Positions 36,547-46,370 of a stretch of DNA of 64,000 nt are shown here, piece after piece (the first letter of the stretch is position 1; every line of letters begins with the position of its first letter). The stretch comes from Fibrobacterota bacterium. Lineage in GTDB: Bacteria > Fibrobacterota > Fibrobacteria > UBA5070. The DNA lies in contig JADKBN010000003.1 of assembly GCA_016715065.1 (NCBI GenBank), positions 576,001-640,000 of the forward strand, in the 5' to 3' direction. The notes beneath the pieces were generated by a model. That model was not told the origin of the DNA. It made no database searches and was given only the letters and a program-made list of their open reading frames with translations. A program made the translations under genes and the position numbers.

Positions 36547-37539
36547 ATGAAGGTTGGGACTGTGGCGTTAATTGCTTTGGCAATCAGCGGAATGAATGTT
36601 GCTTGGGCTGATTGTGATGATACGCTATTTCTGCAAAAAATCGTTGTGTATCAACAGTCATTGAAAAATGAAACGTCTCTTAAAAGCTGGGATGTATCTG
36701 AGGTCAATCCTTGGGATGCCAATGATGTTCTAAATGCGGGCCCTGTCGGATATTCGTACATTGATGGAGGACCTGATACTCTGAAACACTTGCTAAGGTT
36801 CCAGTATAATTGCGGGGCTGATTCTGTTTCGAGTGTTGAGTATGTTAAATTGATTGATTCTCTGCGTGCAAAAGGTGAGGGTTTTCTTCGAGTGCGTTAT
36901 GCGGAGAAAAGTCTGGAAATGAAAAGGTCAACTTTTAATAATGGAGGAGGGCAAGGGGTGTCTCTGCCATACAATGGTACTGCCCTAAGCTTTTCCGCAT
37001 TATGGGAAATTGGTGAGGAGCGGGTAGGAAGGCTGAAGGACTCTGCGGTTCGTGAATCTTGGGGGTTCGATTTGAAATCGATGAGTTATTTCACCGATAC
37101 GAATGGAATGGCCATCTCAACTCAAGGTAATTACAAGTTGCTCAGAGAAGCCAAAGTGATCACGATGGACGATTTATCTGATAATCTGAATGATATACAA
37201 ACAAGAGTTGCGAAAATTGGGGCTGGAGTTGATTCAGTTAGAACGACTATTCGTCTTTATAAATACATTTACGACGAGGCTCGTCCGGTGGCAAGCATTT
37301 CGTGGAGGGGAGGGATTTCTCCTGAATTTGTTTCTTGGAAGAATGGCAAAGTCACTGTTTCTCTGAATTCTCCAATGCAAACCACGATTTTATCGCCTTC
37401 TGGTCGAGTGGTGCGGCGGTTGGATGCGGCACGGAATGTGGTTTGGGATTTACGCGATCAGGCCGGGGTGCGCGTGCAACCTGGGGTTTGGTTTGTGCAG
37501 GTGCAAGGGCTGAAGACCGTGCCTGTGGTGGTGCGCTGA
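36547..37539 (+). CDS. Exported protein of unknown function, low GC
   Basis: This is a 330-aa protein. The ATG at 36547 has GGGGAG 6 bp upstream, and the signal peptide is MKVGTVALIALAISGMNVAWA. No domain was recognised in the middle (for example DLSDNLNDIQTRVAKIGAGVDS). The C-terminus (LSPSGRVVRRLDAARNVVWD, then GVWFVQVQG) resembles the FlgD-like or type IX-sorting tails seen on other exported proteins here. The 5' two thirds are clearly richer in A/T than the neighbours while the tail is not, which suggests a foreign body joined to a native tail. Confidence 0.7.
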   Translation: MKVGTVALIALAISGMNVAWADCDDTLFLQKIVVYQQSLKNETSLKSWDVSEVNPWDANDVLNAGPVGYSYIDGGPDTLKHLLRFQYNCGADSVSSVEYVKLIDSLRAKGEGFLRVRYAEKSLEMKRSTFNNGGGQGVSLPYNGTALSFSALWEIGEERVGRLKDSAVRESWGFDLKSMSYFTDTNGMAISTQGNYKLLREAKVITMDDLSDNLNDIQTRVAKIGAGVDSVRTTIRLYKYIYDEARPVASISWRGGISPEFVSWKNGKVTVSLNSPMQTTILSPSGRVVRRLDAARNVVWDLRDQAGVRVQPGVWFVQVQGLKTVPVVVR

Positions 37540-37570
37540 GGCGGTATCCCGCGAGCATTGCTTGAAATGG

Positions 37571-37607
37571 AAAAGCCCGGTGCGGTGCGCCGGGCTTTTG
37601 GTTTTTT
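37571..37607. terminator. Bidirectional intrinsic terminator
   Basis: The arms AAAAGCCCGG (37571-37580) and CCGGGCTTTT (37590-37599) are followed by a T-rich run (GGTTTTTT). It sits between converging genes and can serve both. Confidence 0.85.
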
Positions 37608-37636
37608 GGGTGATCAGATATCCAGCGCAAATCAAG

Positions 37637-40600
37637 TCATGGAGTGACCCATGGTTTGGCGGGCAGAATCATACGGAATCCCAGGCCAACTTTTCGGGTT
37701 TGAGGAGGAAGTCCGATGGGGATATCGGTGTAGCCTTTGGAAAATGACTTGAGCGTTCCTTTGCTTGCTCCCTGTGGATCTACTAAGATTGATGGCGTCG
37801 TCGGGTAAGATTCTGGCGGTGAGATCCACTCTGTATTCCATTCTGGTGTGGAGTCTGTTGATTTGCATAATGTCCATTGGCCAAATGTAGGCATTCGGAA
37901 TCCGCTTGCTGTATCAATGAGAGTCCATTCGGAAATGCTATCCGTGCGTCTGGTGTCATAGGCGGGGGTGAGCTTGTATTCCTGTGATTTCTGGTTACAG
38001 AGCAATGCAGCTTGAAGCCACGATATGCTGTCGAGAAAAGTGTTCATGCCAGGAGATGAATATTTCGATGTGTCGGAAAAGAATGTGGAAAGAAAGATGT
38101 CTCGATTGTCGACGAGAATGCGTTTCTGGAATATGGAATCCGTGACGACACCGGAGGTGCATTTCGTCATTTTAAGAGCAGAATCATATTTACAGCTGGA
38201 TCCAAGTCCTATTAGGTAGTAGGAGTAGTCTTTTGCTCCGACAGGAAATTGTTTTCGCCCTCCCCCCTCCACCTTCTTCATCCCTGGGAGGCTGAGGACT
38301 CGGATGGAGTCTTGGGTGGTGTTTTTTGAGGAGTCGGTGGCTTCTAGGTGGATCCATTGGAGGCCTGGTTTGAGTGGGACTTGGCGGGTGTAGGTGCCAC
38401 CTGCTGTGCCTTGGACTGTGGTGCCGGCGATGCGGACGGATTCTAGGGCGTTGTCGGAGATGGTCCAGGATAGCTCCATGGCTGTGTCGTTGAAGAGGAC
38501 AGTGTCATTCAGGCCGAGGGAGCGGGATACCTTGGGTAAGGTGGGCTCGCCGTCGCGGGTGATTTCCACGACTTCGGCTTGGGCGTTGCCTTTGCGGTTG
38601 GTGGCCGTGATGGGGATGTAGAGGCGCGCCAATGGGGCGAGAGGGACTCGCAGGGTCCAGGTGCTGTCGTTTTCACGCAAGGCGGGCTGGTTGTTGATGC
38701 GCACCGACGCGCTGTCGATGCCAGAGAGGTCCATGACCACCCAACGAACCAAGATCGACGCTGAATCCCACGGGACATGCACTCCGGCCTTGCGACCAGG
38801 AGACACCAAGCGGAACTCCGGCACGAGGTCGGAAGGAAGATCGGCTCGCGCCAGACGGATGACAGAATCTGTGCGGTTGCCTGCCGAGTCCCACACGGAA
38901 ACCGCGATGCGGGCAGTGGATCCGGGCGAGCCCAGCAATACATCAGCTTTCCAGGTGTCGCCCACCTTCTTGGCCAAGGAACCGCCGATTCGGGCAGAAT
39001 CGATTCCGGATGGATCCGTCGCTTTCAAACTCACGGAAGTGATCGCGGTGGAGTAGGGGAACTTTGCGTCCTGAACAGGCACATCCCAAAGGATCGTGGG
39101 GCCCAGTGTGTCGCGGTGGCGCCCGATCTGGGCGAAGTTCCGCGACTCCAAGCCGTTGGAGCCCTGGGCACGAACCGGGATCACCACTGGTTTTCCGGTG
39201 GCAGGCAGTGAAACTCGAAGCGACCAGAGTCCATCGGAGCCATTCCGGGCAGCGCGATCCTCGATCCAGACAGCGTCGACGGTGCCTGTGGCAAGTTTTG
39301 CGCGCCAGACGATTTCTGTCGAGTCTTCTTCGTTGGGAACCAAGGTGCCTGGGGCAGGCCGCACGAGTTCCAAGGAAGGTGCTCCCGGTTCGGGCTTGGG
39401 GCGGCGAGAAAGGGTCAGGCTGGAATCGGTTTGGTTCCCAAATTTGTCCTTCGCACGGACCCGTAACGGTGACCCCAATTCGGAGACGGGCACCACCCAA
39501 GTGGCACACCAGATACCGGAACTGTCGCGTGCGGTCGAATCCCCAATGGTCACTTGCGCGATGCCTGCGGTGTCTGTCACCTCGACTCGCACGGCTATCA
39601 AGGAATCCGCGAAGTCCCGCACCTGGCTGGCTTGCGGAGAACGCCACCGGATGAGGGGACCTTGGTGGTCCAGCGGTCCGTCCACCCGGAAAGGAACTCG
39701 GTAGGTTTGCCGGTTCCCCACGCTGTCGGAAGCCAGGATCTGGAGGGTGTAGCTTCCGGTGGGGATCGTCGACCGAGCCGCGATGGCCGGGCGTCCGTCC
39801 AGCTCCAGTCGGGAAGGGTTGCTTTTCAGATCGGGGAGGTCCGACAAGATGAACCGGGTGCTCCGATCACCAGAATCTGTCTGGATGGTGATTTGCAGGG
39901 ATTGGATCCCCTTTCGACCGGAAAGAACGCCCTTCAACCCGATGGCAGGTTCTCCAAGGTGCAAGGTCCCCAGATTCCAAGGGCTTTCCAGCGCGAAGGG
40001 GTTCGATTTCACCGAATCGAGCCCCAGGGAAATCAGCGCGTTGCGGGCGGCAGGATAGTCCAAGTCCAAATTCCACTGTCGGACGGATTCGCCCAAGGTA
40101 AGGGCTGATCCGGAAGCAAGCGTCAAAATCTGACGATTGACCTTTGCGGTATCGAGCCCCTGTGGCGCGACCCATCGATAGGCGGACGTCTTGGGGTGGC
40201 CCTGATAAATCAACTCGGCGACCACCTTCCACAGGTCGGACCTTCGAGAGATCTTGGATGTGTCGGTGGTTTTGCGGTGAGCCGAATCCGACTTGCGGAG
40301 GCTGTCGCAAATCCGCAGAATCGCCACCCCTAGAGAATCTGCGCCCGTCATGGAAGCTCGATTTGTGCCGAGTTCCATGTAGTCAATTTCTTTCACGAAG
40401 TAGGTGCCGATGTGCATCCCCAGCCGGAAGGAGTGGATCGCCATGGAGTCCCGGCGATCGATTTGCTGAAGGAAAGGGAACAAGATGGCTCGCAAGACTT
40501 TCCCATCGGGACCGATGGAGAAGGATTCGGTTCCGGAATCCAAAACCGAGCGATACCACAGACTGTCCGGTACGGAAGCGCTGTCAGCCACGCGAAAGTG

Positions 40601-40741
40601 GACATAATGGTTTCCTGGAGCGTTGGGCGTCTCCTCCTCGATCACGGTTGTGCTTTGGCACGAGCCAAGACCCAGCAGAAGGAGAGCGAGATATATCCAA
40701 CGGGTCCTGGATGGGGGAAAAGAGTGGAAGCGGGGGATCAT
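37637..40741 (-). CDS. Multi-Ig lipoprotein with degenerate SUMF1/FGE-like C-terminus
   Basis: This is a 1034-aa lipoprotein, start at the ATG at 40741 with GGAG upstream and lipobox LLLGLGSC. Residues about 250-800 contain five or six bacterial Ig-like units with recurring TDTAGIAQV, DPSGIDSARIG, DLSGIDSASV and GNRTDS motifs. The C-terminal ~200 residues resemble the formylglycine-generating-enzyme (SUMF1) fold: ISWLQAALLCNQKSQEYKLT (usual W-x-A-x-x-x-C-N), SGFRMPTFGQWTLC (usual GyRLPTeaEWe) and closing LGFRMIL. Similar lipoproteins are common in Fibrobacter. It is probably a binding rather than oxidase version, since the fold is degenerate. Confidence 0.75.
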   Translation of the reverse strand: MIPRFHSFPPSRTRWIYLALLLLGLGSCQSTTVIEEETPNAPGNHYVHFRVADSASVPDSLWYRSVLDSGTESFSIGPDGKVLRAILFPFLQQIDRRDSMAIHSFRLGMHIGTYFVKEIDYMELGTNRASMTGADSLGVAILRICDSLRKSDSAHRKTTDTSKISRRSDLWKVVAELIYQGHPKTSAYRWVAPQGLDTAKVNRQILTLASGSALTLGESVRQWNLDLDYPAARNALISLGLDSVKSNPFALESPWNLGTLHLGEPAIGLKGVLSGRKGIQSLQITIQTDSGDRSTRFILSDLPDLKSNPSRLELDGRPAIAARSTIPTGSYTLQILASDSVGNRQTYRVPFRVDGPLDHQGPLIRWRSPQASQVRDFADSLIAVRVEVTDTAGIAQVTIGDSTARDSSGIWCATWVVPVSELGSPLRVRAKDKFGNQTDSSLTLSRRPKPEPGAPSLELVRPAPGTLVPNEEDSTEIVWRAKLATGTVDAVWIEDRAARNGSDGLWSLRVSLPATGKPVVIPVRAQGSNGLESRNFAQIGRHRDTLGPTILWDVPVQDAKFPYSTAITSVSLKATDPSGIDSARIGGSLAKKVGDTWKADVLLGSPGSTARIAVSVWDSAGNRTDSVIRLARADLPSDLVPEFRLVSPGRKAGVHVPWDSASILVRWVVMDLSGIDSASVRINNQPALRENDSTWTLRVPLAPLARLYIPITATNRKGNAQAEVVEITRDGEPTLPKVSRSLGLNDTVLFNDTAMELSWTISDNALESVRIAGTTVQGTAGGTYTRQVPLKPGLQWIHLEATDSSKNTTQDSIRVLSLPGMKKVEGGGRKQFPVGAKDYSYYLIGLGSSCKYDSALKMTKCTSGVVTDSIFQKRILVDNRDIFLSTFFSDTSKYSSPGMNTFLDSISWLQAALLCNQKSQEYKLTPAYDTRRTDSISEWTLIDTASGFRMPTFGQWTLCKSTDSTPEWNTEWISPPESYPTTPSILVDPQGASKGTLKSFSKGYTDIPIGLPPQTRKVGLGFRMILPAKPWVTP

Positions 40742-40909
40742 GGCTTCTCCGAGGACAGGTGAGATTGAAGGAAATTTGGACATCTTCTGACCAAGTTAGG
40801 GTGTTGGACCCCTTCGTGTCTGTGATCAAGATCACACTCGATGGACCTGGAGGTCCGGATTCAGGATCGGAGCCGGCCTCCATGATTTTTAGAACTCGGA
40901 CGATCTCCC

Positions 40910-41545
40910 TCAGTTCCTCTCGGCCCAGACCACCATCGTGGCGCGGGCGATGCTGTGCATGAACAGGTTGAATCCGAGGTAGGCGGGGGAGGCTTCCTTG
41001 GGTAGGCCCAAGGTGGGCACGTCCAAGGCGTGGACCACGATGAAGTAGTGATGAACACCGTGACCAACCGGAGGCGCTGCACCGACGAACCGGGCGACGC
41101 CGGCGTCGTTGCGCAGTTGGAAAGCGCCCTTGGGCAGCAGGCTGTCGCCGGGAACACCCACGTTCGATGCAAGGGAGGTGGTGGTCAGCGGGAGGTCGGC
41201 CACCGCCCAGTGCCAGAAACCGCTGCCCGTGGGGGCGTCCGGATCGAGAACCGTGATGGCAAAGCCTTTGGTTTCCTTGGGGAATCCGCTCCAGGAAAGC
41301 TGTGGGGACAAATCCTGTCCGCCCGCCCCGAAGATCCCGCTCATCATGGCCTCGGGAAGCCGCTCGCCGGTCTTCACGTCGGTGCTGGTCACCTGGAAGC
41401 TAGGCAGTTTGGGTAGTGACTTGTACGGATCGCATTTGGCGGTGGGGTGATTCTTGGCGGGCTTGGTGTCCGGCTTCGCTTTCGCTTGGTCGGCAGCGAA
41501 GACGACGCTGGTCGAGCACAACAACGTGAGGAGGAGTTTTCGCAT
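40910..41545 (-). CDS. YbhB/YbcL family (PEBP, Raf kinase inhibitor-like) secreted protein
   Basis: This is a 211-aa protein starting at the ATG at 41545 with signal peptide MRKLLLTLLCSTSVVFA; the longer open frame upstream is unsupported. The phosphatidylethanolamine-binding fold is shown by LSPQLSWSGFPKETKGFAIT, DPDAPTGSGFWHWAVADLP, GHGVHHYFIVVHALD and the C-terminal ARATMVVWAERN. Bacterial members are periplasmic or secreted ligand-binding proteins, sometimes serine-protease inhibitors. It is divergent from the gene at 41889, with a 343-bp gap that holds both promoters and no other gene. Confidence 0.88.
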   Translation of the reverse strand: MRKLLLTLLCSTSVVFAADQAKAKPDTKPAKNHPTAKCDPYKSLPKLPSFQVTSTDVKTGERLPEAMMSGIFGAGGQDLSPQLSWSGFPKETKGFAITVLDPDAPTGSGFWHWAVADLPLTTTSLASNVGVPGDSLLPKGAFQLRNDAGVARFVGAAPPVGHGVHHYFIVVHALDVPTLGLPKEASPAYLGFNLFMHSIARATMVVWAERN

Positions 41546-41888
41546 GGTGGGCGTCCTTGAGTGGATTGGAATCTTGGGCAGGTTTGGGAACCGAATCCGA
41601 AGCACCGGCGCTTCGATGGACAAAAACTCGTCTACTCCCCTCCCGTCGGCAAGTGCGGACCCGTTTCCATCCGGCTCCAACTGGAAACGGCACAGATGGG
41701 CTCGGAGGGGTTTTGGAGGGATGTCAGTTTCCCGTGCAGGGAGATTTGGCAACGGATTTTACTCTTTTCCGTATGCCTAGCGAGAACGCCGGGCTTTCGC
41801 GATGGCTCGGTGCCATCTATGGCTGTTGAAGCGATGGGGGTGTACCCCAGGTTGCCGAGTCGGCGGACGTGCGAGCGTGAGAGGGATC

Positions 41889-42971
41889 ATGAACGAGAAC
41901 CCAAAATCCAAAGGTCGCTGGACCACCCTCCCCGTTTTGGTCGGCTGCTGGATTGCCGCCTCCAACGCCGGCAACATCACCTACACCCTCCAGAAAGCCG
42001 CCAACCCCACTGCCGATCAGCAGGACGCCTACGCGCGCATCACCAAGGCCATGGATTCGGCGCTGGTCCATTACAACGGCCTCACCAATCAGACCAAGGC
42101 CCTCACGATTCAATACAACACGGATGTACCCACGGCCGATGCGAGCTTTTCCGGGAACATCCGCTTCGGGGCCAGTCGCAGCTACATGGCCCCCGGAACG
42201 GCCATGCACGAAATCGCCCATGCCTTGGGAAGCGGGACCACGCAGGAATACAAGAACCTGATCCAAAACGGCGTGTTCACGGGGCCCAAGGCCACCGCCA
42301 AATTGCGCGAGATCACCAATGACCCGTCGGCGGTGCTCAAGGGGGACGCCCAACATTTCTGGCCGCTGGGACTCAACTACGCCTCCGAAATCAAATCCGA
42401 AAAGGACCTGGTGGACCATTGCCGTCTGATGGAAGCCATCCTCCAGGACATGTTCCATGAAAGCGTGTTTTTCCAAGGGCGCATCAAGTCGCGCTCCACC
42501 GGACAATGCATGCTGCGCGCAGGCGGTGCACTGGCGCTGGGATCCTGCACGGACTCCACCTCGAAAGTGCGGATCGTGGCCATGGGTGATCAAACCCTCA
42601 CCTACCGGCTGGAGTTCGGGAACCAGGTCCTGGACCTCCCCAACGAATCAAAGACCGCGGGAACGGTGGCGGGGCTCTACGGCTGGAACGGCGGCAATCA
42701 CCAACGGGTGTCCCTCGTTTCCACCGCCAACGCCCTTTCGCCCGTGCGCTTGAAGATGGTGCACAGCGATCTGATCCTGCGGGCCAACGGCACCCAGGTG
42801 GTCCAGGACGTGTCCACCGCCTCTCCCACCACCCAGGATTGGGAATTGGTGGAAGCCACCTCTGCGACAAATCCTGTCTACCATAAAGCGGAAAAGACCC
42901 CCGGCACGTGGGTACCGAGAGTCCTGGTGGGCGAAGGCGATCGCTTCGATCTCAACGGTCGCCGTCACTGA
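41889..42971 (+). CDS. Secreted putative zinc peptidase with ricin-like lectin domain
   Basis: This is a 360-aa protein; the ATG at 41889 follows GAGAGGGATC. The signal peptide is about residues 1-33. Residues 107-114 read HEIAHALG, a HExxHxxG zinc motif inside a small helical domain. From about residue 200 there is a beta-trefoil-like lectin domain (GRIKSRSTGQCMLRAGG, ALGSCTD, YRLEFGNQVLDLPN, LKMVHSDLILRANG). A secreted protease or carbohydrate-binding enzyme is plausible. The peptidase is only suggested by the motif. Confidence 0.65.
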   Translation: MNENPKSKGRWTTLPVLVGCWIAASNAGNITYTLQKAANPTADQQDAYARITKAMDSALVHYNGLTNQTKALTIQYNTDVPTADASFSGNIRFGASRSYMAPGTAMHEIAHALGSGTTQEYKNLIQNGVFTGPKATAKLREITNDPSAVLKGDAQHFWPLGLNYASEIKSEKDLVDHCRLMEAILQDMFHESVFFQGRIKSRSTGQCMLRAGGALALGSCTDSTSKVRIVAMGDQTLTYRLEFGNQVLDLPNESKTAGTVAGLYGWNGGNHQRVSLVSTANALSPVRLKMVHSDLILRANGTQVVQDVSTASPTTQDWELVEATSATNPVYHKAEKTPGTWVPRVLVGEGDRFDLNGRRH

Positions 42972-42978
42972 GTAGCCT

Positions 42979-43000
42979 GACGGAGCCCGGAAGCTCCGTC
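42979..43000. terminator. Hairpin between converging genes
   Basis: An 8-bp stem, GACGGAGC (42979-42986) with GCTCCGTC (42993-43000), lies between two converging genes. There is no T-run, so it may be only a weak terminator. Confidence 0.45.
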
Positions 43001-43007
43001 CTGCCGC

Positions 43008-45278
43008 TCACATCGCCATCACCGACCGGGTCACGCGCTCGGAGCCGTTGCGCAGTTCCACCGTGAGCATGGTGCGTCCCAGGTGGGCGGGGATCCGCCA
43101 TTCCACGGAGCCCACGGAGGTCAGTTGCGAGGCGGTCCAGCGCATGATCACCTTGCCCCGCAGGTCGCGGATGACAAGTTCTGCATTCACGCCCAGGTTG
43201 GCGGGGAGTGCGATCTTGAGCAGGCGATCGCCGAGCGCGGACACGCGCAGCGCGTCCAGGCCCTTGGCGCGATTTTGGAGCGAAGAATGGGTGGGATCAT
43301 CGGTGGGGCTGTCCAGTTCCGAACCGGGAGTTCCGGAGGCGGCGAAGATCTCGGAGGGCAGCAGATAGGGTACGCCCACGTTGCGATAACGCGTCGTGCC
43401 AGCGGCTCCGATCGTGTCGGATGGCAGCGCCAAGAGCGAATGCATGCGGTCCACGAAGCCGAACACGGATCCGACCTCGCGACTGCGCCAGATGTCCGAC
43501 CAACGTCCTTCGGCGTTGCCCCACAGCATGGCCACGGCGGTGTCGGCGGGCAGATCCAGCCACTGCACGTCCGTGAGGGGCTTGGTCAGGCGGAGATTGC
43601 CATCCTGGTCATAGACCTTCCATGTGGCCTGTTTCTTCCAAGGTTCCGAGGCATGGAACGCGGCGGAAACGGGCTTCTGGCCTCCCATCTCCAGACCGGT
43701 GATCGACATCTGGTTGAAGATCTTGGAGCCGGATTCGAATTCCAAGCTCCAGGTCAAGGAGGTCAGCGGGGTCCGGAAGGAAAGCCAGCTGTCGAGGGCT
43801 TTTTCCGGAGGCAGGCCATGCTCTGCCTCCAAGCGGGGCAAGTCCACTCCTTCCCACTGGGCGGGCTCCTGCCACCAAGTGCCACCCCAGGTGGACAGGG
43901 TCAGGCCCTCGGGCCAGGTGGGCAGTTTTTCGTTGGAAGACGCGAAACTCTCCGCAGGTCCAGCCGTGACCACCACCAAGTGGCGAACCACGCCGGAATC
44001 CGGGCTGTACATGCTCAAGACTTTCTGGAAGTCGGCATTGAATGCCTTTGCGCCCTGATTGCGCAGCTTGGTGGGGTCGGAAATTCCGGTGGATCCAGTG
44101 CCGGCGGATGTTCCCCTGCGCAGGACCTCCTCGTAGGTGAATGTTCCCAGGTAGTCCTGCATTCTGGAAAAGGTGTCCGAGCTCCAACCGGAAAGAGGAA
44201 AGTCCTTGGTCTGGGCGCGACCTTCATCGGCCACCATTCCGACCTTGACCAAGCTGGATGACTGCGCGAGGGTGGCCAAGGATTGACGCAATCCGGCGGC
44301 GCCTTGCACCACTGCTTCGCCTGTGGTGGTGAGATAGGTTCCCCATCCATTGTCGCTGGCCAGGGCCTCGGCGCGGTTCCACCGCCAAAGCACCATGAAC
44401 TCCTGGCGCAGTCCCGTCTGCTTGAGGATGGAGTCCGGCATGGTTCCCTGGAACAGCAAGTATCCTCCCTTCCAGGCGGTGGAATCGAACTGGGTGGTCA
44501 GGGCGAAGGCTCCCTTCACGGAAAGGCGAGCGGCGACCGGCGAATAGTACGCCGTCGAGTTGTTGATCCAGGTGGAAGGCGCAGACAACGGCAGCAGGAT
44601 CGGGGTGGTGGATGGCGGTTGGAGCACACCTCCACGCGAGAGAAGGGCATTGGATGCCTTGCCCCGGCTCCACTGGAACTCGAAGCTGGAGGGGTGCACC
44701 AGCGCGTTTTCGGCGAAGGCCGATCCCAATGGGACTTCCCAAGCCGAACCGTTGGCCTGCAGTGGCACCAGGTAACGCAAACGCATCCGGCGAGTCCCAC
44801 CCCAGGAAACGGGGTAGAGCTTCATGGAATAGGTGCTTTCTCCAGCACGTTCGATGATCAACGGATCCCGTGGTGCGGGCATGGGCGCGGTGTTGCGAGC
44901 CACCACCTCCTCGTATTGCGCATTGGCCACGCTGCGGGCTTTCAGCTTGGCCTTCAATAGCTTGTCGCCATCCCAGAGCAATGCGCCCGTCAGGACCGCA
45001 CCCTTGGGGAGGGCGAAGTCACCGAAGATTTCCCAGGTGTTGATGTTGACGCTGGGCTGGGTGGACCAACTGTTGGAAATCACCGGACCGAGCTCCACGT
45101 CTTCTTCCACGTCGGCCCAGGCTTGTTCCACTGTGGCGCGAACGGATACGTTGAGGATCTGGACCTGTTGTTGGTTGGTGATCCCTTGGGTGGCACGGCT
45201 CTGCAGCCAAGCCGACGAAGGAGAGGCAAAGGCAAGCGCGAGAGCGAACGCGCCGCACACGGTACGGAACGGGGTCAT
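43008..45278 (-). CDS. Secreted VIT-domain protein
   Basis: This is a 756-aa protein with signal peptide MTPFRTVCGAFALALAFASPSSA. Residues about 30-170 match the VIT domain of inter-alpha-trypsin-inhibitor-like proteins (ARSVANAQYEEVVARNTAP, RRMRLRYLVPL). A central region follows that probably contains a von Willebrand-type fold, but no intact MIDAS motif is clear. The C-terminus (RTMLTVELRNGSERVTRSVM) looks like a sorting or binding tail. A diverged paralog lies at 48061. A surface adhesion or scaffold function is inferred from the family. Confidence 0.75.
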   Translation of the reverse strand: MTPFRTVCGAFALALAFASPSSAWLQSRATQGITNQQQVQILNVSVRATVEQAWADVEEDVELGPVISNSWSTQPSVNINTWEIFGDFALPKGAVLTGALLWDGDKLLKAKLKARSVANAQYEEVVARNTAPMPAPRDPLIIERAGESTYSMKLYPVSWGGTRRMRLRYLVPLQANGSAWEVPLGSAFAENALVHPSSFEFQWSRGKASNALLSRGGVLQPPSTTPILLPLSAPSTWINNSTAYYSPVAARLSVKGAFALTTQFDSTAWKGGYLLFQGTMPDSILKQTGLRQEFMVLWRWNRAEALASDNGWGTYLTTTGEAVVQGAAGLRQSLATLAQSSSLVKVGMVADEGRAQTKDFPLSGWSSDTFSRMQDYLGTFTYEEVLRRGTSAGTGSTGISDPTKLRNQGAKAFNADFQKVLSMYSPDSGVVRHLVVVTAGPAESFASSNEKLPTWPEGLTLSTWGGTWWQEPAQWEGVDLPRLEAEHGLPPEKALDSWLSFRTPLTSLTWSLEFESGSKIFNQMSITGLEMGGQKPVSAAFHASEPWKKQATWKVYDQDGNLRLTKPLTDVQWLDLPADTAVAMLWGNAEGRWSDIWRSREVGSVFGFVDRMHSLLALPSDTIGAAGTTRYRNVGVPYLLPSEIFAASGTPGSELDSPTDDPTHSSLQNRAKGLDALRVSALGDRLLKIALPANLGVNAELVIRDLRGKVIMRWTASQLTSVGSVEWRIPAHLGRTMLTVELRNGSERVTRSVMAM

Positions 45279-45506
45279 GGTGGGCCCGCTTTCAGGATAG
45301 GGTTGGTGGAGGGGAGATCGGCGATGTCGTTTTCTGGCACCGATCTGTCTGCAAACAAGGTATGGCGAAATCGCACGATCGTGGTTCTATGAATCATGCC
45401 CACTTTTGGACGGCGCCAAGCCGTCTTGAGGGCCGTGAAACTGTTCTACAGATAATGCCCAGAATCGAGGATATAAGTGTGTGGCCAGGGGGTTAAATTC
45501 TCCAGC

Positions 45507-46370
45507 ATGGAATCGAATCCTTGTGTGTATGCGTATACGGACTACCGGAAGTTTCTGCTGGACTGGCTGACCTCGCGCCAGGAAACCGACCGCAAGTTCA
45601 ATCGCAGCGAATTCCATCGTCGTCTGGGTTTGCCTAACACGCGCAGTTATGTCCCGGATGTTTTGGCTGGCAAGGAAATCAGCCTCACGTTCTTGGACCG
45701 GTTCGTGGTGGCCTTGGAGCTGGATGCCGACGAGGCCCGATTTTTTCGTGTCCTGGTGCGGTTCAACCAAGCCACCACTCCGGAAGAGCGCGAGCTGGCC
45801 TTCGATCAACTGGTGGCCTTGAACCGCACGCCACGCACCATCATGGATCCCCGCCACTACCAGTATTACAGGAATTGGTGGAACGGAGCGGTCCGGGCGA
45901 TCCTGGCCATCCACGACCTTTCCGATGAACCACGCAAGCTGGCGGGATTGGTCTCGCCCAGCATCACCGAGACCCAAGCCAAAGCAAGCATCCAGCTATT
46001 GGCGGACTTGAACCTGATCGCACGCAACACCGAAGGCTGTTGGAAGCCCACCGATCACACACTGAGCACCGGAGAAACGGCCCGTCCCGAGCTGGTCCGC
46101 CAGTTGCAGATCCAACAGATGGGTCTGGTCCAAAGCGCCATCCTGGATCAAGGGAGGTCTCCGGATCAGGTGGTGGCCACCAACACCATCTCGGTATCCG
46201 ACGCGGGACTTGCCATGATCCGCCGCCGCCTGGAACGATTTCGATCCGAACTCCGTTCCATCGTCCACAAGGACGCGAACGCACCTTCCAGGGTACATTT
46301 GGTCAGCATGGCCATCGTTCCCCTTTCCAAAAATCCCCCGGTGGCCCTGCCGCTGGCGAAAGCCAGCTGA
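45507..46370 (+). CDS. TIGR02147 family regulator, second copy
   Basis: This is a 287-aa protein, second TIGR02147 member in the window. I start it at the ATG at 45507, giving MESNPCVYAYTDYRKFLLDW, the family's typical beginning; no strong ribosome-binding site is visible. Conserved blocks: FNRSEFHRRLGLPNTRSYVP (helix-turn-helix-like), VRFNQATTPEER, RHYQYYRNWWNGAVRAIL, and a C-terminal ISVSDAGLAMIRRRLERFRS. The stop TGA overlaps the next ATG (TGATG). A regulator of the two exported-protein genes behind it is likely. Confidence 0.88.
   Translation: MESNPCVYAYTDYRKFLLDWLTSRQETDRKFNRSEFHRRLGLPNTRSYVPDVLAGKEISLTFLDRFVVALELDADEARFFRVLVRFNQATTPEERELAFDQLVALNRTPRTIMDPRHYQYYRNWWNGAVRAILAIHDLSDEPRKLAGLVSPSITETQAKASIQLLADLNLIARNTEGCWKPTDHTLSTGETARPELVRQLQIQQMGLVQSAILDQGRSPDQVVATNTISVSDAGLAMIRRRLERFRSELRSIVHKDANAPSRVHLVSMAIVPLSKNPPVALPLAKAS

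Noticed and set aside
35954..36583. About 209-codon open frame on the minus strand in the gene-free region
   Set aside because: Pro/Ser/Arg-rich with no start signal, covering palindromes; looks noncoding.
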